A stretch of DNA of 64,000 nucleotides, taken from positions 186,001 through 250,000 of the forward strand of contig NZ_JAWDIX010000002.1 in NCBI RefSeq assembly GCF_032380675.1. The letters are read 5' to 3'. Both the position numbers and the translations under genes were made by a program. The notes under the pieces are model-generated. The model worked only from the letters and a program-made list of their open reading frames with translations. It did no database searches and was not told where the DNA came from. Source of the DNA: Anaerolentibacter hominis (GTDB lineage: Bacteria; Bacillota; Clostridia; Lachnospirales; Lachnospiraceae). Of this stretch, positions 7,911 through 16,099 are shown piece by piece; positions within the stretch are counted from its first letter, which is position 1; each line of letters starts with the position of its first letter.

Positions 7911-9750
7911 TTCAAATGCACCGAGAGTCAAAAGAGGCCCGATGGGCCGGGGACCGATGGGTGCCGGGGAAAAGGCGAAGGACTTTAAGGGAACGATTGG
8001 AAAGCTGATCCGCTATATCGGCCGGTACAAGGCCGCGTTCTTTGCAGTTATTATATTTGCCGTGGGCAGTACGGTATTCAGCATCATCGGCCCGAAGGTA
8101 ATGGGTAAGGTCACCACGAATATTTTCAACGGCCTGATTGCCAAGCTCACCGGAGCCGGCGGCATCGATTTCGGCAAGATCGGCAGCCTGCTGATGATTC
8201 TACTGGGCATGTATGTGCTCAGCGCGTTCTTAAGCTTTATACAGGGCTGGATCATGTCCGGGGTTTCCCAGAAGATCAGTTACCGTATGAGGAGAGAACT
8301 GTCGGAGAAAATCAGCCGTATGCCCATGGGATATTTTGAATCCCGTACAAACGGTGAGATTCTTTCCAGGATTACCAACGATGTGGATACGCTGGGACAG
8401 AGCTTAAATCAGAGTATCACTCAGCTGATCACTTCGGTGACAACCATGCTGGGCGTGCTGGTCATGATGCTTTCTATCAGCCCGCTGATGACGCTGGTGG
8501 CATTGCTGATCATGCCGATCACCATATTGCTGGTATCTCTGATTGTAAAAACGTCTCAGAAATATTTCCGCAGCCAGCAGGAATATCTGGGGCATGTAAA
8601 CGGCCAGGTGGAGGAAGTTTTCTCCGGCCACAATGTAGTAAGAGCATTTAACCGGGAGAAGGCATCTATTGACGAGTTTGACCGGACCAATGATGTGCTG
8701 TATCAGTCAGCGTGGAAATCTCAGTTCCTGTCCGGCCTGATGCACCCGATTATGAACTTTGTGGGGAATCTGGGATATGTATCGGTAGCCGTTCTGGGCG
8801 GTGTGCTGACCATAAAAGGTTCCATCGAAATAGGTGATATTCAGTCCTTTATCACCTATGTAAAGAACTTTACCCAGCCGATCAACCAGCTGGCCCAGGT
8901 TTCCAATATGCTCCAGTCAACAGCGGCTGCCGCAGAGCGTGTCTTTGAATTCCTGGAGGAAGACGAAGAAGTGCAGAAGCCGGAGACTCCGGCTGAGATG
9001 GATGTGACAAAACTGGAAGGATATGTATCCTTTGAGCATGTACACTTTGGCTACAATCCGGATAAAATTATTATCAATGATTTTAACTGTGAGGTGAAGC
9101 CCGGACAGAAGGTTGCAATTGTAGGGCCTACCGGTGCAGGAAAAACGACTATGGTGAAGCTGCTGATGCGTTTCTACGATGTAAACAGCGGCGCTATCAA
9201 GGTGGACGGCGTGGACATCCGGGACTTTGACCGGGGGAAACTAAGAGAAGCCTTTGGCATGGTGCTTCAGGATACCTGGCTCTTTAAAGGAACCATTATG
9301 GAAAATATCCGTTACGGCAGACTGGATGCTACGGATGAAGAAGTCATCGCCGCAGCGAAAGCGGCTCATGCCCACCGGTTTATACAGACTCTGCCCGGCG
9401 GTTACCAGATGGAATTAAATGAGGAGGCCAGCAACGTGTCCCAGGGACAGAAGCAGCTCCTGACGATTGCCCGTGCAATTCTGGCGGATAATAAGATTTT
9501 GATTCTGGATGAGGCCACCAGTTCGGTAGATACCAGAACAGAAATCCGGATTCAGAAGGCTATGGATAACCTGATGAAGGGCAGAACCAGCTTTATCATT
9601 GCCCACCGGCTCTCCACGATCCGGGATGCAGATTTGATCCTGGTCATGAAGGACGGGGATATCATCGAGCAGGGCAGCCATGATGAACTGATCGAGAAGA
9701 AGGGCTTCTACTACGATCTTTACAATTCCCAGTTTGAAAAGACGGCTTAG
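7903..9750 (+). CDS. ABC exporter half-transporter, catalytic partner subunit
   Basis: 615 residues: a short basic tail, six membrane helices (first about 44-62), and an ATP-binding domain with Walker A GPTGAGKTT (about 408-416), a non-canonical signature VSQGQ (about 511) and a Walker B with intact catalytic Glu (ILILDEATSSVD). Its intact Walker B would pair with the canonical VSGGQ of the upstream partner to form the working ATP site, while its own VSQGQ faces the partner's Asp-containing site. This complementary pattern strongly supports an obligate heterodimer that exports drugs, peptides or lipids across the cell membrane. Substrate unknown. Confidence 0.93.
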   Translation: MSNSNAPRVKRGPMGRGPMGAGEKAKDFKGTIGKLIRYIGRYKAAFFAVIIFAVGSTVFSIIGPKVMGKVTTNIFNGLIAKLTGAGGIDFGKIGSLLMILLGMYVLSAFLSFIQGWIMSGVSQKISYRMRRELSEKISRMPMGYFESRTNGEILSRITNDVDTLGQSLNQSITQLITSVTTMLGVLVMMLSISPLMTLVALLIMPITILLVSLIVKTSQKYFRSQQEYLGHVNGQVEEVFSGHNVVRAFNREKASIDEFDRTNDVLYQSAWKSQFLSGLMHPIMNFVGNLGYVSVAVLGGVLTIKGSIEIGDIQSFITYVKNFTQPINQLAQVSNMLQSTAAAAERVFEFLEEDEEVQKPETPAEMDVTKLEGYVSFEHVHFGYNPDKIIINDFNCEVKPGQKVAIVGPTGAGKTTMVKLLMRFYDVNSGAIKVDGVDIRDFDRGKLREAFGMVLQDTWLFKGTIMENIRYGRLDATDEEVIAAAKAAHAHRFIQTLPGGYQMELNEEASNVSQGQKQLLTIARAILADNKILILDEATSSVDTRTEIRIQKAMDNLMKGRTSFIIAHRLSTIRDADLILVMKDGDIIEQGSHDELIEKKGFYYDLYNSQFEKTA

Positions 9751-9758
9751 GATATTTC

Positions 9759-9868
9759 AAGTACGCCTCGGCGTACTTGCTGCGAGCCGCCGGAGGCTTT
9801 AGCTTGGAAGGAGACTGGGCTCCCACCATGACGAATTTGTTATTTACTCACACCTATTGAGGTGGGAG
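9759..9868 (+). repeat. Palindromic non-coding element, possible IS200/IS605-type relic
   Basis: Three inverted repeats in 110 bases: a perfect 9-base stem AAGTACGCC/GGCGTACTT around TC (9759-9778), a small AGCC/GGCT stem near 9785-9800, and CTCCCACC (9820-9827) pairing with GGTGGGAG (9861-9868) across a 33-base loop. Stem-loops of this kind are found at the ends of IS200/IS605-type elements and their non-autonomous derivatives, but no transposase or TnpB frame is present. It could instead be an exporter-operon 3' structure. Assignment is tentative. Confidence 0.3.
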
Positions 9869-9904
9869 TCTTATCTACTTCCATGGTAAATAGCACTGAA
9901 CGGA

Positions 9905-9940
9905 AACCAGAAGAAATCTTCAGAATTTCTTCTGGTTTTT
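9905..9940 (+). terminator. Intrinsic terminator after the first exporter operon
   Basis: AACCAGAAGAAAT (9905-9917) pairs with ATTTCTTCTGGTT (9925-9937) around a 7-base loop, followed by a short T-run. It closes the marR-exporter transcript together with the palindromic element before it. Confidence 0.85.
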
Positions 9941-10026
9941 CCGACTCTTTTCTAAAGTTTTCTTCGTTATACTATCCATGTAGTTAAAAATAAAAGGGAA
10001 ACAGGTCTGTGAAAGGAGGCCATACA

Positions 10027-10143
10027 ATGAAGGGAAAAACAATAGGAATTTTACTGATGATGGCGGCTGCGGCTGTCGTTGTATGCGGAAAATTTTTCAG
10101 AAGGGTCGGCGGACGGACGCTTTATGCCTCCTATCGCAGGTAA
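10027..10143 (+). CDS. Small membrane ORF of 38 codons
   Basis: ATG at 10027, stop TAA at 10141-10143. An optimal ribosome site AAAGGAGG (10012-10019) sits 7 bases before the ATG. The product starts MKGKTIG, then a hydrophobic run of about 14 residues (ILLMMAAAAVVVCG), then a basic tail (KFFRRVGGRTLYASYRR): a single-helix membrane peptide with a positively charged C-terminus. No family is recognised. A TATACT at 9968-9973 could serve as its -10, but no good -35 is seen. It is followed by the promoter of the COG1915 gene, so it seems to be its own unit. The ribosome site is the main argument that it is real. Confidence 0.5.
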   Translation: MKGKTIGILLMMAAAAVVVCGKFFRRVGGRTLYASYRR

Positions 10144-10152
10144 GCAGCCCTC

Positions 10153-10181
10153 TTGACGGGACAGGCAATAACCTCTATGAT
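10153..10181 (+). promoter_or_regulatory. Promoter of the COG1915-CGGC gene pair
   Basis: TTGACG (10153-10158), 17-base spacer, TATGAT (10176-10181), placed 64 bases before the chosen ATG at 10245. Confidence 0.65.
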
Positions 10182-10244
10182 TAAATTAAGTTTATATTCA
10201 CAAAGGTACGGGACATGATTTGTGAAGAAGAGGAGGCTGCCGTT

Positions 10245-11339
10245 ATGAGTTTTGAATTTCCAGTCTACACACCGCCGGATTTTACAAAGGATGTGTTTGC
10301 TAAGGCACCAGAGGCAAAATATGTTCCGGCTCCCAAGGATGAGGTAGCGCCGGAACAGTATCACGCAACCACAATATTTCCGGAGTATTTTAAAGTGGAC
10401 GGCAGGTGGCTGCTGGCAAAAGAAAGCCGGATGGACTGTGTGGCCGTGCTTTCAAACGGAGAGATCGAGGTTCGGGAATTCCGCAGGCTGAAGCAGGGCG
10501 ACCTGGTTTTTACAGGGCGCACAGAGAATGCGGAGGAAGGAATATTTGTACAGACGGATGCATTTACATCCGGGGAGGATGGTTTTGGCGATGCCTTTGC
10601 CTTCCGGCAGGGACGTTCCAGAGAAACCTCCTATTCGAAAGATTATGATTCTATTTATGAATTGCTCCGGCATGAAAAGGAGCAAGGATATATTACCTGG
10701 GTGCTGGGTCCGGCCTGTGCTTTTGACGCAGATGCCAGAAATTCCTTTTCCCGGCTGGTGCAGAACGGATATGTAGATGCGCTGCTGGCTGGAAATGCCC
10801 TGGCGACCCATGATCTGGAAGCAGCCTATTTAAAAACCGCCCTGGGGCAGAATATTTATACCCAGAAGTCGCAGCCTGGCGGGCACTATAATCATATTGA
10901 TACGATCAACAAAGTGAAATGGCACGGTTCCATTCCAAAGTTTATTGAACATGAAAAGATATCCGACGGCATTATTTACAGCTGTGTGAAAAATAAGGTG
11001 CCCTTTGTACTTACCGGTTCGATCCGGGACGATGGCCCCCTGCCGGAGGTATACGCAGATGTGTACGAGGGTCAGGATAAGATGCGGGAATGTGTGAAAC
11101 AATCCACCACCGTAATCTGCATGGCTACCACTCTTCACTCTATAGCGGCCGGGAATATGACTCCTTCCTACCGGGTGATGCCGGACGGTACCGTAAGGCC
11201 GGTGTATTTCTACAGCGTGGATATCTCCGAGTTCGCGGTGAACAAGCTGAGAGACCGGGGCAGCCTGGCGGTAAAGACGATTGTGACAAATGTACAGGAT
11301 TTTGTTGTCAACATCAGCAAGGGCCTGGGCCTGGAATAG
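10245..11339 (+). CDS. COG1915/TIGR00300-type LOR/SDH-domain protein
   Basis: 364 residues from ATG 10245, chosen because AGGAGG lies 10 bases upstream; an in-frame ATG at 10215 has no such site. The sequence matches the layout of the TIGR00300 family: an N-terminal lysine-oxoglutarate-reductase/saccharopine-dehydrogenase-like domain (HATTIFPEYFKVDGRWL, then AVLSNGEIEVREFRRL), and a C-terminal nucleotide-binding-like domain (WVLGPACAFDADAR, DALLAGNALATHDLEAA, ending VNKLRDRGSLAVKTIVTNV). In other organisms such domains are tied to arginine/ornithine turnover (archaeal ornithine cyclodeaminase, cyanobacterial AgrE/ArgZ), but no arginine gene is nearby, so the reaction here is open. Confidence 0.65.
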   Translation: MSFEFPVYTPPDFTKDVFAKAPEAKYVPAPKDEVAPEQYHATTIFPEYFKVDGRWLLAKESRMDCVAVLSNGEIEVREFRRLKQGDLVFTGRTENAEEGIFVQTDAFTSGEDGFGDAFAFRQGRSRETSYSKDYDSIYELLRHEKEQGYITWVLGPACAFDADARNSFSRLVQNGYVDALLAGNALATHDLEAAYLKTALGQNIYTQKSQPGGHYNHIDTINKVKWHGSIPKFIEHEKISDGIIYSCVKNKVPFVLTGSIRDDGPLPEVYADVYEGQDKMRECVKQSTTVICMATTLHSIAAGNMTPSYRVMPDGTVRPVYFYSVDISEFAVNKLRDRGSLAVKTIVTNVQDFVVNISKGLGLE

Positions 11340-11371
11340 ACAGCTGATCAGGAAAGGAAGCGTTTAGAGAT

Positions 11372-11704
11372 ATGAAGCTGGGGATCATACGATGTATGCA
11401 GACCGAAGATTTTTGCCCCGGAACGACGGATTTTCGTATGGTGCGGGATAAAAAGGGAGCTTTTGAAGATGTGGATGAAGAGATAGAGATTGTCGGTTTT
11501 ATAAATTGCGGTGGCTGTCCCGGTAAAAAGGCTGTACTCCGTGCCGGAGAGCTAGTACATAGAGGGGCCGATACGATCGCATTCGCCTCCTGCATCCAGA
11601 AGGGGACGCCCATTGGCTATCCCTGTCCATTTGCCAGAAAAATGAAGGAACTGGTTCAAAAGGAAGTGGGAGACGAGGTGAAAATCCTGGATTATACCCA
11701 TTAA
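11372..11704 (+). CDS. CGGC-domain protein, possible metal binder
   Basis: 110 residues. The key motif is NCGGCPGKKAV (about 47-57), the CGGC signature, with other conserved cysteines at Cys8 (IIRCMQT), Cys15, SCIQKG and PCPF. CGGC-domain proteins are small cytoplasmic proteins thought to bind metal or redox cofactors; their function is not established. The ATG follows AGGAAAGGAAG, 32 bases after the stop of the COG1915 gene, so the two are probably one operon. Confidence 0.8.
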   Translation: MKLGIIRCMQTEDFCPGTTDFRMVRDKKGAFEDVDEEIEIVGFINCGGCPGKKAVLRAGELVHRGADTIAFASCIQKGTPIGYPCPFARKMKELVQKEVGDEVKILDYTH

Positions 11705-11790
11705 AAACGGAATCCATGGTACCTATTGAGCTGAGGTACTGAGCGAAGTTTTATTTAAGATGACAATAAAATAAATGGAAGATATGAAAG

Positions 11791-11830
11791 CAGAGACGGC
11801 AGATCAATACAACCTGCCGTCTCTGTGTTT
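11791..11830 (+). terminator. Intrinsic terminator after the CGGC gene
   Basis: A perfect 12-base stem (CAGAGACGGCAG at 11791-11802 with CTGCCGTCTCTG at 11814-11825) followed by TGTTT. It also faces the opposing gene at 11880-12389. Confidence 0.85.
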
Positions 11831-11879
11831 ATAAACGTTTTAAAATGTAGTGATGTCCCACATCCAACAGAATAATCAT

Positions 11880-12389
11880 TTAAACTGTTTCATTTTCTTT
11901 CCGCACTCTGAGGCAGCGCGGCCTGGTATAGCGGCTATCCTGGAACATGAGGCGCAGAGGCTCAATGGTCAGATCATCCAGGGTATATTTCAACAGTTCA
12001 GGGGTGTCGTGATCCTCCAGGTAAATAGACCAGAGTTCAAGCTCATCCGCTTCCTGCAGATGTTCTCTTATGTAGTCCAGAAGCTCTTCGGCACGGCGTT
12101 CGCTGTATTTCCATTCCAGACAGGCAATATATTTTTTGGAAGTATAATATGCAGTCTGAGGACCGGGCTCCGTCAGATAAATATTGATTTCATCCGCCCC
12201 GTCTTCCGTCTTGTATCGAACCATGATGGTCATATTCCGGTCAATGGTTTTAAACAGATCGCTTTCTTTTAGAAAATCCGGAATTTCCATGTTGTGCGCA
12301 AGCATATCATTGATGGAAAAGGACTCCAGATAGGGATTGGGTACGGCGGTTAACGGATACTCGCTGGCAAAAAATGTATATGCACTCAT
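11880..12389 (-). CDS. Conserved-looking protein of unknown function
   Basis: 169 residues, not recognised. It is soluble, rich in acidic and aromatic residues, with no signal peptide or membrane segment. Stretches such as YYTSKKYIACLEWKYSERRAEELLDYIREHL suggest a mixed alpha/beta fold with an amphipathic helix. It has its own strong promoter and a GGAGGG ribosome site 7 bases before the ATG (on the minus strand), so it is clearly a gene. It is flanked by genes on the plus strand and converges with the CGGC gene. Confidence 0.7.
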   Translation of the reverse strand: MSAYTFFASEYPLTAVPNPYLESFSINDMLAHNMEIPDFLKESDLFKTIDRNMTIMVRYKTEDGADEINIYLTEPGPQTAYYTSKKYIACLEWKYSERRAEELLDYIREHLQEADELELWSIYLEDHDTPELLKYTLDDLTIEPLRLMFQDSRYTRPRCLRVRKENETV

Positions 12390-12424
12390 GACAAGCCCTC
12401 CTTACACTATGAAAGTTAAACTTA

Positions 12425-12453
12425 AGTATACAGGAAAACAGTAAAAATGACAA
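12425..12453 (-). promoter_or_regulatory. Promoter of the unknown minus-strand gene
   Basis: Read on the minus strand: TTGTCA (12453-12448), 17-base spacer, TATACT (12430-12425) with TG directly before it (extended -10). It lies 36 bases upstream of the ATG at 12389. Confidence 0.7.
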
Positions 12454-12509
12454 ACAATAGTTAAGTGGATGAAAGAAAACGGTAAATTCAGGCAGAGGGG
12501 TAGGGACAC

Positions 12510-12549
12510 TTGACATTTTCCAATTCTATTGTTATATTGCTTATATAAC
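12510..12549 (+). promoter_or_regulatory. gntR-clpC promoter with inverted-repeat operator
   Basis: TTGACA (12510-12515), 17-base spacer, TATATT (12533-12538). An inverted repeat GTTATAT (12531-12537) / ATATAAC (12543-12549) covers the -10 and start point, and a further GATATAAC follows. This fits a site for the GntR/YtrA-type repressor encoded next, implying autoregulation. Confidence 0.65.
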
Positions 12550-12574
12550 AGATATAACGAAAAGGGGTGAGCAC

Positions 12575-12952
12575 TTGATTCTGCGTATTGATTTCAACAG
12601 TGACGAAGCGATTTATGTACAGCTTTGCAAGCAGATTATTATTGCCATAGCGACCTCGGAGATACAGGAAGGAGACAGCCTGCCTTCTGTCCGGGAACTG
12701 GCAGATAACGTGGGAATTAACATGCATACGGTGAACAAGGCATATACTATACTAAAGCAGGAAGGATATCTGAAGCTGGACCGCAGAAGAGGTGCCGTTA
12801 TTGCCATAGATGTAGATAAATATAAGGCGATGATGGAAATGATGGACGAGCTTAAGGTGCTGATTGCAAGAGGAATCTGCAGCCGGATATCCAGCGAGGA
12901 AGTCCATCAGATGGTGGATGAGATATACCGGAACTTTGGAGAGAATAGATAG
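12575..12952 (+). CDS. GntR-family regulator (short YtrA/YhcF type)
   Basis: 125 residues: an N-terminal GntR winged helix-turn-helix (YVQLCKQIIIAIATSEIQEGDSLPSVRELADNVGINMHTVNKAYTILKQEGYL split over about residues 13-62; wing LDRRRGAVIA) and only a short helical C-terminal dimerisation tail, as in the YtrA subgroup, which lacks a large ligand domain. The start is TTG 12575 with AAGGGGTGA upstream. YtrA-type regulators usually control adjacent ABC transporters; here the next gene is clpC, 78 bases downstream on the same strand, which is unusual. Confidence 0.9.
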   Translation: MILRIDFNSDEAIYVQLCKQIIIAIATSEIQEGDSLPSVRELADNVGINMHTVNKAYTILKQEGYLKLDRRRGAVIAIDVDKYKAMMEMMDELKVLIARGICSRISSEEVHQMVDEIYRNFGENR

Positions 12953-13030
12953 AACAATGCGGTCTGTGCCGGATATGACGGCCGGCTGTTTACAGATTTG
13001 CGACAGTAAGATGCAGGAATGGAGGAACAA

Positions 13031-15520
13031 ATGGAAAATCGTTTTACAGAAAATGCCGCGGCTGCCCTGGAGGCGGCCCGGGAGATTTCATACAGCCTGT
13101 CCCATAATTATATCGGGACGGAGCACCTGCTGATCGGGCTTTTACATGTGCCGGGTGTGGCAGGGAAGGTTTTAAAGGAAAACGGGGTGGAGGAGGAACG
13201 GATCATCAAGCTGGTTAATCAGCTGATCGCTCCCAACACGGTGATCACGATTGTTGTGGATTATGATAACTTTACTCCGCGTGCACGCAAGATTATTAAC
13301 CGCAGTGTTCAGGAAGCGCTGCGCCAGAAGACCACCAAGATCGGGACAGAGCATCTGCTGATTGCCCTGCTGAAAGAACCGGACTGTATCGCGGTACGTC
13401 TTCTAAATACTCTGGGTGTGAACCTGCAGAAGGTATATGTGGATACGCTCACAGCTACCGGACAGGCGGCCTCGGAGGCACGGAATGAATATATGGAAAC
13501 CAAGAAGGAGAACGGCGGCAGCACCCCTACTCCTACCCTGGAGCAGTACAGCAGAGACCTGACCGCTTATGCGAGAGAAGGAAAGCTGGACCCGGTAATC
13601 GGCAGGGAGTCGGAGATCGGCAGGGTGGTGCAGATTCTGAGCCGCCGGACCAAGAATAATCCCTGTCTGATCGGGGAGCCGGGCGTAGGAAAGACTGCAA
13701 TCGCAGAGGCGCTTGCCCAGCGTATTGTGGACGGCAATATTCCGGACACGGTTAAGGACAAGCGGGTTGTGACACTGGATCTGTCCGCTATGGTGGCAGG
13801 CTCCAAATACCGAGGTGAATTCGAGGAGAGAATCAAAAAGATCATCGGGGAGGTGATCCAGGCCGGCAATGTTCTGCTGTTTATCGATGAGATTCACACG
13901 ATCATCGGAGCCGGCGGAGCGGAGGGAGCCATTGACGCTTCCAACATCTTAAAACCATCCCTGGCAAGGGGAGAGATTCAGCTGATCGGAGCTACTACCA
14001 GAGAGGAATACCGCAAATATATTGAAAAAGATCCGGCGCTGGAGAGAAGATTCCAGCCGGTTGTGGTGGAGGAACCTTCTGTGGAGGAGACCATACAGAT
14101 ACTAAAGGGACTGAGAGGCCGTTATGAAGAACATCACAGGGTGACCATCACAGATGCGGCGCTGGATGCGGCCGCGAAGATGAGCGCAAGATATATCAAC
14201 GACCGGTTCCTGCCCGATAAGGCGATTGACCTGGTCGACGAGGCGGCTTCCAAAGTGCGGCTGAGCGTGTATACCGTGTCTTCTGATGTGAGGGAACTGG
14301 AAGAGAAGTATGCCCAGCTGGAGGAAGAGAAGGAAGACGCGATAAAGAGAGAGGTCTATGAGCGGGCGATTGCCATCCGGAAGGAGCAGGCGGAGATCAT
14401 GGACCGGATTAACGAAGAAAAGAAGAACAGCAGTCAGGCAGAACCGGGCAGGGAGCTGGAGGTAGGCGAAGGCGAGATTGCCGACGTGGTATCCCAGTGG
14501 ACCAAGATTCCGGTGCGCCGCCTGGAGGAAGAAGAGAGTGAACGGCTTCAGAAGCTGGAATCCATCCTGCACGAGAGAGTGGTGGGCCAGGAGGAAGCGG
14601 TAGCGGCCGTATCCCGGGCGATCCGGAGGGGCAGAGTGGGGTTAAAAGATCCCAACCGCCCGATTGGCTCATTTCTGTTCCTGGGACCTACCGGAGTGGG
14701 AAAAACCGAACTGTCCAAAGCACTGGCAGAGGCAATGTTCGGCAATGAAAATGCTATGATTCGTGTGGATATGTCCGAGTACATGGAGAAGCACAGTGTT
14801 TCCAAGCTGATTGGTTCGCCTCCGGGATATGTTGGATATGAGGAAGGCGGCCAGATCAGTGAAAAGGTCAGACAGAATCCCTATTCCGTGATTTTGTTTG
14901 ATGAGATCGAGAAAGCCCATCCGGATGTATTTAATATTTTGCTGCAGGTGCTGGACGACGGACATATCACAGACGCACAGGGACGTAAAGTCAGTTTTAA
15001 AAATACGATTATTATTATGACCTCCAACGCGGGGGCGGAGCGGATTGTCGCGCCGAAGACGCTGGGATTTGCTACGGTCTCCGATGAGCGGGAAAATTAT
15101 AAGGTCATGAAAAATAACGTGATGGAAGAAGTAAAACGGCTGTTTAAGCCGGAGTTTATCAACCGTATTGATGAGATCATCGTATTCCATTCTCTGACAA
15201 AGGAAAATATCCGGCAGATTGTGGGCATTATGCTTGCTACAATAAACAAGAGAATATTCGGCCAGATGGGCATTGTCCTGGAGCCGGAGCCGGAAGTGCT
15301 GGATCATATTGCGGAGAGCAGCTTTGACCCGGTCTATGGCGCGAGACCGCTTCGCAGGAACATTCAGACTAAGATAGAGGATAAGCTGGCGGAGGAGATA
15401 CTGGCCGGAAGGATACGGGAGGGCAATGTGGTGCATCTCTCGATGAAGGAAGGCGGGATTGTCTTTACCCCGGCGAAAACAGAAGAGAAAGAAGAACAGC
15501 TGGTAACACAGGAGCTGTGA
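13031..15520 (+). CDS. clpC: ClpC-type AAA+ chaperone ATPase
   Basis: 829 residues from ATG 13031, chosen because GGAGG sits 5 bases upstream; an in-frame ATG at 13019 is possible. Order: double Clp N-domain (about 1-145), AAA-1 with Walker A GEPGVGKT (about 214) and Walker B VLLFIDEIHT, a coiled middle domain (about 395-460), AAA-2 with Walker A GPTGVGKT (about 552) and VILFDEIEKAHP, then the C-terminal D2-small domain. ClpC unfolds proteins and feeds them to the ClpP protease in Firmicutes. The usual partners ctsR, mcsA and mcsB are absent from this locus; a GntR regulator sits upstream and radA lies downstream. Confidence 0.95.
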   Translation: MENRFTENAAAALEAAREISYSLSHNYIGTEHLLIGLLHVPGVAGKVLKENGVEEERIIKLVNQLIAPNTVITIVVDYDNFTPRARKIINRSVQEALRQKTTKIGTEHLLIALLKEPDCIAVRLLNTLGVNLQKVYVDTLTATGQAASEARNEYMETKKENGGSTPTPTLEQYSRDLTAYAREGKLDPVIGRESEIGRVVQILSRRTKNNPCLIGEPGVGKTAIAEALAQRIVDGNIPDTVKDKRVVTLDLSAMVAGSKYRGEFEERIKKIIGEVIQAGNVLLFIDEIHTIIGAGGAEGAIDASNILKPSLARGEIQLIGATTREEYRKYIEKDPALERRFQPVVVEEPSVEETIQILKGLRGRYEEHHRVTITDAALDAAAKMSARYINDRFLPDKAIDLVDEAASKVRLSVYTVSSDVRELEEKYAQLEEEKEDAIKREVYERAIAIRKEQAEIMDRINEEKKNSSQAEPGRELEVGEGEIADVVSQWTKIPVRRLEEEESERLQKLESILHERVVGQEEAVAAVSRAIRRGRVGLKDPNRPIGSFLFLGPTGVGKTELSKALAEAMFGNENAMIRVDMSEYMEKHSVSKLIGSPPGYVGYEEGGQISEKVRQNPYSVILFDEIEKAHPDVFNILLQVLDDGHITDAQGRKVSFKNTIIIMTSNAGAERIVAPKTLGFATVSDERENYKVMKNNVMEEVKRLFKPEFINRIDEIIVFHSLTKENIRQIVGIMLATINKRIFGQMGIVLEPEPEVLDHIAESSFDPVYGARPLRRNIQTKIEDKLAEEILAGRIREGNVVHLSMKEGGIVFTPAKTEEKEEQLVTQEL

Positions 15521-15617
15521 AACTTTTCTTATGATTCCCTAAAATCACTGGAATTTTGACACAAAGTATAGTAGAATAAAAGCCAGAGAATTTTCAAATT
15601 CTTAGGAGGATAAAAGA

Positions 15618-16025
15618 ATGTCAGTAATTAAGGATTTAATTTGCAAGACCGGTGATACAATCAGTTTTGGTGATTACCTGCTGGATGAGAAGTCTAAGCG
15701 TTCCGATTTTGAACATGACGGGGATTTATATAAAATAAAAACCTTCAAGGAGATAACGAAGCTTGAGCGGAACGGAATGTTCGTCTATGAATCGGTGCCG
15801 GGTACGGCCGTACATGAGTTTGTTCTGACAGAGAATGGCATGGAATTCCAGGTGGAGGGTGCTGATGATACGCAGATTACCCTGGGACTGGAGCCGGATC
15901 AGGAATATACCGTGTATGAGGATGGTGTCAACCGCGGCAAGATGAAGACCGTTTACGGCGGCAAGCTGGTCTTAAGCGTGGAGCTGGGAGCAGATAAGCT
16001 GGTTTCTATTGAAGTCATAAAATAG
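15618..16025 (+). CDS. Small protein of unknown function between clpC and radA
   Basis: 135 residues with no recognised enzyme motif; rich in short beta-strand patterns (TISFGDYLLDEKSK, YTVYEDGVNRGKMKTVYGGKLVLSVEL), so probably a small beta-sandwich or barrel. No signal peptide or membrane segment. The ribosome site TTAGGAGG is excellent. Similar proteins in this bacterial group may carry the name endosialidase chain in databases, but nothing in this sequence supports such activity. Placed in the clpC-radA unit, with 97 bases after clpC and 74 before radA. Confidence 0.75.
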   Translation: MSVIKDLICKTGDTISFGDYLLDEKSKRSDFEHDGDLYKIKTFKEITKLERNGMFVYESVPGTAVHEFVLTENGMEFQVEGADDTQITLGLEPDQEYTVYEDGVNRGKMKTVYGGKLVLSVELGADKLVSIEVIK

Positions 16026-16099
16026 TTGAAAGCAACAGTTGATAAGGCGGGGCATATGGAGACATATGCCCCGATTGCTGTACAGGAAGGAATGAAAGG

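Noticed and set aside
13019..13030. ATG 13019 as the clpC start
   Set aside because: It lacks a proper ribosome site, while ATG 13031 has GGAGG at 5 bases; four residues of difference only.
14669..15436. 255-codon frame on the minus strand
   Set aside because: Antisense to clpC AAA-2, a strongly conserved coding region.
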